Origin: a bacterium
GTDB lineage: Bacteria > Bacillota > Clostridia > Christensenellales > CAG-138
Reading direction: 5' to 3'
Length of the DNA: 10,500 nucleotides
Assembly: GCA_029218485.1 (NCBI GenBank)
Contig: JAQXRK010000217.1
Location: 1 to 10,500, forward strand
In this document: positions 6,614 through 10,500 of the stretch, in pieces
Numbering within the stretch: position 1 is the first letter of the stretch
Layout of the letters: every line of letters starts with the position of its first letter
The notes under the pieces: generated by a model
Database searches by the model: none
The model's input: only the letters and a program-made list of their open reading frames with translations
What the model was told of the DNA's origin: nothing
Made by a program: the position numbers and the translations under genes

Positions 6614-7399
6614 ATGGAGAGGAACGACCGGAACCGGCAGCGCGTGAACGAGCTATACGCCTCCGGCACGGAGGATACGCGCCTGACGCGCAGCCGCGCC
6701 GCGCAGGTCGAGTTTTTGACCACGATGCGCGTGCTGAACGACTATGTGCGCCCCGGGATGCGCGTGCTCGATCTCGGCGCGGGCACGGGCGCGTACACGC
6801 TCCCGCTGCTCGAGCAGGGCTGCACGGTGGACGCGGTGGAACTCTCCGACACGAACGCCGCTATGCTGGAGCAGAAGCTCGCCGGCCGCCCCGGCGGGCG
6901 CGTGTTTCGCGGGAGCGCCGCTTCGCTCGGCGGTTTTCCCAGCGGCGGCTACGACATCGTGCTCAATTTTGGACCGCTGTACCACATCTTCGATACCGAT
7001 GAGCGGGATCGGTGCATCCGTGAGTCGCGCCGCGTCTCCCGGGCGGGCGGCCGGCTGTTCTTCGCGTTCATCTCCAACGACATGGTGCCGCTGACCGAGT
7101 GCCAGTACCGCGACTTCTTTCACCCCGGCACGGAGCGCACCTACGACCACCGGACCTTTCAGTTGGACAACGACCCGTTTGTGTTCTATACGCTCGATCA
7201 GATGCGCTCGATGCTCACCGCCTGCGGCCTCCTCATCGAGCGGGAGATCGCGTCCGACGGCGTGAGCGAGCTGATGGCGGCGCAGATCAACGCCATGAGC
7301 GAGGAGAGCTACGCCGAATACCTGCGCTATCACTACTATTGCTCTGAGAAGCCGGAGATGCTCGGCCGCAGCAACCATCTGCTCTTCGTTTGTAGATGA
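6614..7399 (+). CDS. Class I SAM-dependent methyltransferase
   Basis: 261-residue cytoplasmic protein with a Rossmann methyltransferase core. Motif I is VLDLGAGTGAYTLPL (51-65) and binds the methionine part of SAM. VDAVELS (72-78) has the acidic residue E76 that should hold the ribose hydroxyls. YDIVLNFGPLYHI (113-125) is the motif II region, and GGRLFFAFI (145-153) the next strand. The C-terminal part, about 155-261, is rich in Tyr, Phe and acidic residues and may form the substrate lid. The ribosome site AAGGGAG overlaps the end of the acetyltransferase gene, so the two are co-translated. I cannot name the substrate; relatives act on small molecules, RNA or protein. Its stop codon touches a hairpin that may end the transcript. 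Confidence 0.88.
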   Translation: MERNDRNRQRVNELYASGTEDTRLTRSRAAQVEFLTTMRVLNDYVRPGMRVLDLGAGTGAYTLPLLEQGCTVDAVELSDTNAAMLEQKLAGRPGGRVFRGSAASLGGFPSGGYDIVLNFGPLYHIFDTDERDRCIRESRRVSRAGGRLFFAFISNDMVPLTECQYRDFFHPGTERTYDHRTFQLDNDPFVFYTLDQMRSMLTACGLLIEREIASDGVSELMAAQINAMSEESYAEYLRYHYYCSEKPEMLGRSNHLLFVCR

Positions 7400-7436
7400 A
7401 AAACCGGCAGCGGACGTACGGTGTCTGCTGCCGGTT
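7399..7436 (-). terminator. Strong hairpin, terminator for the minus strand, perhaps both
   Basis: Arms 7402-7415 and 7423-7436 pair over 14 bases with one G-T wobble around a seven-base loop. On the minus strand five T follow (complement of 7399-7403). On the plus strand, where it lies directly after the methyltransferase stop, only TTGATT follows, so it would be a weaker terminator there. Confidence 0.75.
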
Positions 7437-7484
7437 GATTCCGCCGCCCTTGCGCGTGCGGCGATTGCCTAATGCTATTTTGCG

Positions 7485-7532
7485 AAGAAAAGCGCTGCGC
7501 CGCGTGCCCTTCCGAAACGGGCTGCGGAGCGC
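7485..7532 (-). terminator. Terminator directly after the lipoprotein gene
   Basis: On the minus strand, starting one base after the stop codon, GCGCT pairs with AGCGC, CCGC with GCGG and GCCC with GGGC, with small bulges and a nine-base loop. TTTTCTT follows (complement of 7485-7491). The stem is interrupted, which lowers confidence; the stronger hairpin at 7399-7436 stands behind it. Confidence 0.6.
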
Positions 7533-7533
7533 G

Positions 7534-8115
7534 TTACCGGCTCAGCGCGGCATTGATCTCATCGATGTCGCTCTGCGAAAGCGGCGTGTGGATCTCCGAA
7601 TCCACGAAGATCGGTTCACCGTTATAATCCGAGTTCGTGTGGCAGCCACCCTCTGCCGCAATAAAGATCGCCTGCTCCTTTTCGCTCTTGTTCAGCCAGC
7701 TCTCATCCACATTGAATTTGTCATAGATCATGCCCGTGTCATAATCGATCGCCATGGCGATCGCATCAAAGCCACCGTTGTCGACGACATAATTGCAGGA
7801 GGCTTTCAGAATAAAGAAGTGCAGCGACACATCCTGACTCCAATCGTCCGTCTGGAGTTCAAAAGCATCGGTCACGGTAAACGGACGGGCTTTTGCAGCG
7901 AACATCGTTTCAAACTCTGCTTCTCTTGCAAGATAGGCGTCGCTGTGGATATACTCCGTCAGCTTCTCGATCAGGTAATCCTTGACAGATTTCTCCTGCC
8001 CGTCAACCACTACGTCCGATACAGCGTTCTCCCCTGTGCTGCCGCTCTTTTTGCCGCAGGCACAGAGGGATACAGCCAGAATGAGTACCAATACAAGTGC
8101 GATAATCCTTTTCAT
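7534..8115 (-). CDS. Putative lipoprotein of unknown function
   Basis: 193-residue protein with a clear lipoprotein signal: positive MKR, a hydrophobic core (4-17) and the lipobox LCAC, with C20 as the predicted lipid-anchored residue. The mature part begins with a polar KKSGSTGEN linker, so it should sit on the outer face of the membrane. After that come a charged helix-like stretch (about 42-72), then alternating hydrophobic segments such as VSLHFFILKASCNYVV and GFDAIAMAIDYDTGMIYDKFNV, which look like strands of a compact alpha/beta fold. I recognise no domain. AAGGAG lies just before the ATG. It has its own promoter and two terminators, so it appears to be a single-gene unit. The small extracellular fold could bind a ligand or partner, but nothing in the sequence shows which. 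Confidence 0.85.
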   Translation of the reverse strand: MKRIIALVLVLILAVSLCACGKKSGSTGENAVSDVVVDGQEKSVKDYLIEKLTEYIHSDAYLAREAEFETMFAAKARPFTVTDAFELQTDDWSQDVSLHFFILKASCNYVVDNGGFDAIAMAIDYDTGMIYDKFNVDESWLNKSEKEQAIFIAAEGGCHTNSDYNGEPIFVDSEIHTPLSQSDIDEINAALSR

Positions 8116-8208
8116 CTGTTCTCTCCTTTAGCCTCTGCTCCTCTGAAAACTTACGGCAAAAGGGCGGAGCCCGGGAACGGATGCCGCTCTATTTGCCGTT
8201 TTCGTCAA

Positions 8209-8237
8209 ATTCTATCATGTTTTGTAAGGCCAAGCAA
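8209..8237 (-). promoter_or_regulatory. Promoter of the lipoprotein gene
   Basis: On the minus strand TAGAAT (8209-8214), preceded by TG one base away as an extended -10 element, follows TTGCTT (8232-8237) after 17 bases. Transcription would start near 8202 and give a leader of about 85 bases. The -35 box is poor, so the call rests on the -10 element. Confidence 0.6.
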
Positions 8238-8328
8238 TATGCTGCCCGCATAGTATCTTCCCGCGCCTTTCGCCGGGTCATGAGCGGACGGCCGGCCAAA
8301 CCGCGGCGGAGCGCAGCCGCCCTCCCCC

Positions 8329-9576
8329 TCATTCAAATTCGGCGTCGGTCAGATCGATGGGGTGCCCGGTCAGGTTCTGGATGTCCTGTCCGTTCCCGGA
8401 AAAGATGCAGCCCGGGAAGCGAAGGGTCTGCCACCCGGCCAGCTCGCGGATGAACACAGCGGTGCCGTTGCCGGCAAACCGGTTGTCCGGAAAGGCCGTG
8501 GTGCTGCCGGAATAATTCTTCGTGTTGAATTCCAGCCCAACGCCGTTGTCCTCAAAGCAGCAGTTCTCCATGCCGATCCAGGCCCCGTCCTGCGCTGCCG
8601 CGCCGGTATCCCAGCCGCACAGTGTGCAGCCGCGCAGGGCCACAAACGAGTGTGCGGTCAGCCCGGTTCCGCCGCTGCCGGCAAAGCAAACATCGGATAT
8701 CTCCGAGAACAGGGCGCTGCCGGAGCGTATCGTGACCGGGCCGGTGAATGTTGTCCGCCCGGTCCCGTCGGTTCCTCCATAGATGTGAAAAGCATGGCCG
8801 CTGAAGCGAACCTCGCCGTCATAGGTCACGGGGGGAAGATACAGTTCCACCAACGCCTCCCCGTCCACCCCGGTCTCGATGGCTGCCAGCAGCGCATTCA
8901 GCTCTTCCGCCGTGTCCATGGGCGTTGTCCCGAAGTCATAGCGGACGGTCTCCTGCAGCGAGGCATGGACGCTGTGGCGCAGGCGGAGGGTGTCGCCATT
9001 CTTCATTTTCAGCGTCCACAGGATCTCGTTCGTGCCGCTGTCCGCCGTGCAGAGAACCTCGCTGATCAGGGCCGCATAGGGGCACTCCTCGCTGTGGACC
9101 GGCTGGGAGCACGCCATCCGCTCCGCTCCGTCCAGAGGAATCGCCTCCACCGTGCAGGACTCGAGCTTGTCAAGAAACTCGTCCGAGACCAATGCGTCCG
9201 TTCCCTCCCTGTAAACATACAGCTGGGAGGGCATGATGCTCTCCATTCCGGGGAGCAGAGCGGAGGAAGCCTCCGGCTGCGGCTCCCTGACCACGCCGCT
9301 GACCGAAACAAAGCTCAGGAGCACATGGTAGGTTCCGTCCCGGTCGGTATAGACCAATTCCGCTCCGCCCTCCAGAGTCTTCGGCCGGGGAAGCACGAGG
9401 AACACGATCAGTGCCGCCGCCAGAGCGAGAACGGCCGCAAGCCCGGCCAGCCAGCGCTTTCTCCTTGGTCTGGGCGGCTTCACGGGATGCTTTTCGATCT
9501 GGATCGCGGTACAATGCGGACAAAAGGAAGCCCCCTCGGGCAGCTCCGCTCCGCAGTTCAGGCATTTACAGCGCAT
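8329..9576 (-). CDS. Zinc-ribbon membrane protein with beta-helix-like extracellular domain
   Basis: 415-residue protein with three visible parts. Residues 5-22 are a zinc ribbon (C5-x2-C8, C19-x2-C22). A basic stretch RPRRKRW precedes one hydrophobic helix (about 42-63), which by the positive-inside rule leaves the ribbon in the cytoplasm and the rest outside. Residues about 65-235 are an uncharacterised region. From about 240 to the end, short glycine- and asparagine-rich turns alternate with strands (FTGPVTIRSG, GCTLCGWDTG, NCCFEDNGVG, RFAGNGTAVF, CIFSGNGQ), as in right-handed parallel beta-helices of the pectate-lyase type. I see no catalytic motif. GGAGG precedes the ATG, 12 bases after the kinase stop, so the two genes form an operon. 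It may be a target or membrane partner of that kinase. No convincing terminator follows it. Confidence 0.85.
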   Translation of the reverse strand: MRCKCLNCGAELPEGASFCPHCTAIQIEKHPVKPPRPRRKRWLAGLAAVLALAAALIVFLVLPRPKTLEGGAELVYTDRDGTYHVLLSFVSVSGVVREPQPEASSALLPGMESIMPSQLYVYREGTDALVSDEFLDKLESCTVEAIPLDGAERMACSQPVHSEECPYAALISEVLCTADSGTNEILWTLKMKNGDTLRLRHSVHASLQETVRYDFGTTPMDTAEELNALLAAIETGVDGEALVELYLPPVTYDGEVRFSGHAFHIYGGTDGTGRTTFTGPVTIRSGSALFSEISDVCFAGSGGTGLTAHSFVALRGCTLCGWDTGAAAQDGAWIGMENCCFEDNGVGLEFNTKNYSGSTTAFPDNRFAGNGTAVFIRELAGWQTLRFPGCIFSGNGQDIQNLTGHPIDLTDAEFE

Positions 9577-9588
9577 AAACCCCTCCGC

Positions 9589-10293
9589 TCACAGTGCTTC
9601 CATCAGCCGGAGCACATTCTGGTATCTTTTGCGGGGATTGATCATGGTACACCGCTGTACGATATGCCCCATCTTTCCCGCAGCCAGCTCCCCGGACGGG
9701 TGCTTGCCCGTCAGCATGACGTTCAGCAGAACCCCCAGCGCGTAGATATCCGTTCTCGCGTCCGACTGGGACAGCCCGTATTGCTCCGGGGCGGCAAAGC
9801 CGGTGGTGCCAAGAACCTGCGTATCGGCGCCGAGCTCGCTCTTGTAAAAGCGGGCGGCGTCGAAATCGATCAGAACCGCGTCCTTGCCCCGCAGGATCAC
9901 GTTGTCGGGCTTGATGTCCCGATGGACGGCGCCCATGGCATGGATGATCCACAGGGCGGTGCAGAGCTGGAGCAGAATCCGCTTTGCCTCTGCGGGCGCC
10001 AGCAGGCCGCCCTCCAGCACTTCGCCGAGGGTGTCGCCCTGTATGTACTCCTCCAGAACGACCGTCTGCCCATCCCGTTCGCCCACCTCCATGATCTGGG
10101 GCAAATAGGGGCAGGCGACGGGAAGGAGCTCTCTGTAAACGCCGCCGCTCCCGGTGAAACGGCGAAAAATATAGCGCGTACCGGTGCTCCTGTGGCGAAC
10201 GACGGATATGGTACCCCGTTCGCTTTCCTTGATCTGCCGTATGGTATCAAATTCTTGCGTGACAGCTTCCGAGAGACTGCTGTAAATATCCAT
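9589..10293 (-). CDS. Short atypical serine/threonine protein kinase
   Basis: 234-residue cytoplasmic protein of the eukaryotic-like kinase family. The catalytic loop HRDIKPDN (124-131) is intact with D126 and N131. The metal motif is DFD (143-145) instead of DFG. GTTGFAAPEQYG (162-173) contains the APE motif, and SDARTDIYALGVLL is subdomain IX. In the N-lobe the invariant lysine is not seen: the strand reads YIFRRF (41-46) with arginine where AxK is expected. A glycine-rich loop is also poor (ERGTISVV). E55 may be the helix-C glutamate. It ends right after subdomain XI, with no membrane segment or sensor domain, shorter than PrkC-type kinases. The start ATG has only a GGGTGGGG-like ribosome site. 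It heads an operon with the zinc-ribbon membrane protein and is divergent from a gene cut by the window end. Confidence 0.9.
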   Translation of the reverse strand: MDIYSSLSEAVTQEFDTIRQIKESERGTISVVRHRSTGTRYIFRRFTGSGGVYRELLPVACPYLPQIMEVGERDGQTVVLEEYIQGDTLGEVLEGGLLAPAEAKRILLQLCTALWIIHAMGAVHRDIKPDNVILRGKDAVLIDFDAARFYKSELGADTQVLGTTGFAAPEQYGLSQSDARTDIYALGVLLNVMLTGKHPSGELAAGKMGHIVQRCTMINPRKRYQNVLRLMEAL

Positions 10294-10320
10294 GTTGCCC
10301 CACCCGATGCAGCGAGCATA

Positions 10321-10349
10321 TTGTTTTCATTCGCTAAAAACCGTATAAT
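10321..10349 (+). promoter_or_regulatory. Promoter of the divergent partial gene
   Basis: TTGTTT (10321-10326) and a perfect TATAAT (10344-10349) are 17 bases apart on the plus strand. Transcription would start near 10356 and run through the whole kinase promoter on the opposite strand. Confidence 0.65.
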
Positions 10350-10357
10350 CGACAGGT

Positions 10358-10386
10358 ATTATAGCGGAATATGGTATCCTTGTAAA
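10358..10386 (-). promoter_or_regulatory. Promoter of the kinase operon
   Basis: On the minus strand TTTACA (10381-10386) and a perfect TATAAT (10358-10363) are 17 bases apart. Transcription would start near 10351, giving a leader of about 58 bases to the kinase ATG. The -35 box overlaps the ribosome site of the divergent gene. Confidence 0.8.
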
Positions 10387-10393
10387 GGCAGTG

Positions 10394-10500
10394 ATGCGTA
10401 TGCAAAAGAAAAATACGGACGACCTGCGGCAGGAGCTCATGCAGGCGCCAAATCTGGATCGTTTTCTTTCCACCAACCGGGAGCAGTTCAGCAATGAGAG
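10394..10500 (+). CDS. N-terminus of a divergent gene, possible helix-turn-helix protein (partial)
   Basis: An open frame from ATG at 10394 (or ATG at 10400) runs off the window end after 35 residues. AAAGG at 10384-10388 lies five or eleven bases before these starts, so the exact start is unsure. The peptide is strongly hydrophilic: a basic MRMQKK followed by TDDLRQELMQAPNLDRFLS, then NREQFSNE. From memory, small helix-turn-helix (XRE-like) proteins found beside kinases of this type in Clostridia begin with a similar helix ending in a 'FLxxN' segment before the DNA-binding domain. The DNA-binding part itself would lie beyond the window, so the function is inference. A good promoter in front of it and the divergent layout support a real gene that could regulate, or be regulated by, the kinase operon. 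Confidence 0.55.
   Translation, partial: MRMQKKNTDDLRQELMQAPNLDRFLSTNREQFSNE

Noticed and set aside
8161..8175. Small GGGC/GCCC hairpin followed by four T in the lipoprotein leader
   Set aside because: A four-base stem is expected by chance in this composition; not enough for an attenuator.
7396..8253. 285-codon open frame on the plus strand opposite the lipoprotein gene
   Set aside because: Begins inside a terminator hairpin and overlaps a gene with a clear signal peptide, lipobox and ribosome site.
8303..8321. GC-rich inverted repeat after the zinc-ribbon protein gene
   Set aside because: Stem of only five base pairs and just three T behind it on the minus strand; too weak for a terminator call.
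8362..10497. 711-codon open frame on the plus strand across the kinase and zinc-ribbon genes
   Set aside because: Antisense to a kinase with clear catalytic motifs and to its operon partner; no recognisable domain and no ribosome site. It also covers the divergent promoter region.
1..10500. CRISPR array, insertion sequence, tRNA, integration site or toxin-antitoxin pair
   Set aside because: I looked for direct repeats with regular spacing, transposase motifs, cloverleaf-like sequences and small overlapping gene pairs and found none that I can support.

Overview
The window looks like chromosomal DNA of a GC-rich member of the Clostridia (Bacillota), most likely an anaerobic Oscillospiraceae-like gut lineage. 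I infer this from four things: strong Shine-Dalgarno sites (GGAGG, AAGGGAG) before almost every gene, consensus-like sigma-A promoters, an oxygen-labile two-subunit [4Fe-4S] fumarase, and a kinase/zinc-ribbon pair of a type I know from such genomes. I see no insertion sequences, phage genes, CRISPR arrays, tRNA or rRNA.

Region 1 (3-5250, minus strand) is a purine/fumarate operon read right to left. A clear promoter (5223-5250) drives fumarase alpha, fumarase beta, purA (adenylosuccinate synthetase) and purB (adenylosuccinate lyase). Genes overlap or lie 12 bases apart. Together the enzymes form most of a purine nucleotide cycle: PurA uses aspartate, PurB releases fumarate, and fumarase turns fumarate into malate. 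A strong terminator follows purB, and directly behind it lies xdhC, a maturation factor for molybdenum hydroxylases such as xanthine dehydrogenase, a further link to purines.

Region 2 (5301-7436) has a small minus-strand gene of the DUF6506 type. A stretch of roughly 390 bases follows in which I see no gene. Then, on the plus strand and behind its own promoter, come a GNAT acetyltransferase (TTG start) and a SAM-dependent methyltransferase.

Region 3 (7399-8237, minus strand) is a single lipoprotein gene with its own promoter and two successive terminators.

Region 4 (8329-10500) is a candidate signalling module: a short, atypical Ser/Thr kinase followed by a membrane protein with a cytoplasmic zinc ribbon, one membrane helix and an extracellular beta-helix-like domain. 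A divergent gene, cut off by the window edge, starts about 100 bases from the kinase and resembles the N-terminus of a helix-turn-helix protein often seen beside such kinases. The two opposing promoters are interleaved so that each transcript crosses the other promoter. This is the part of the window most likely to hold an undescribed system.
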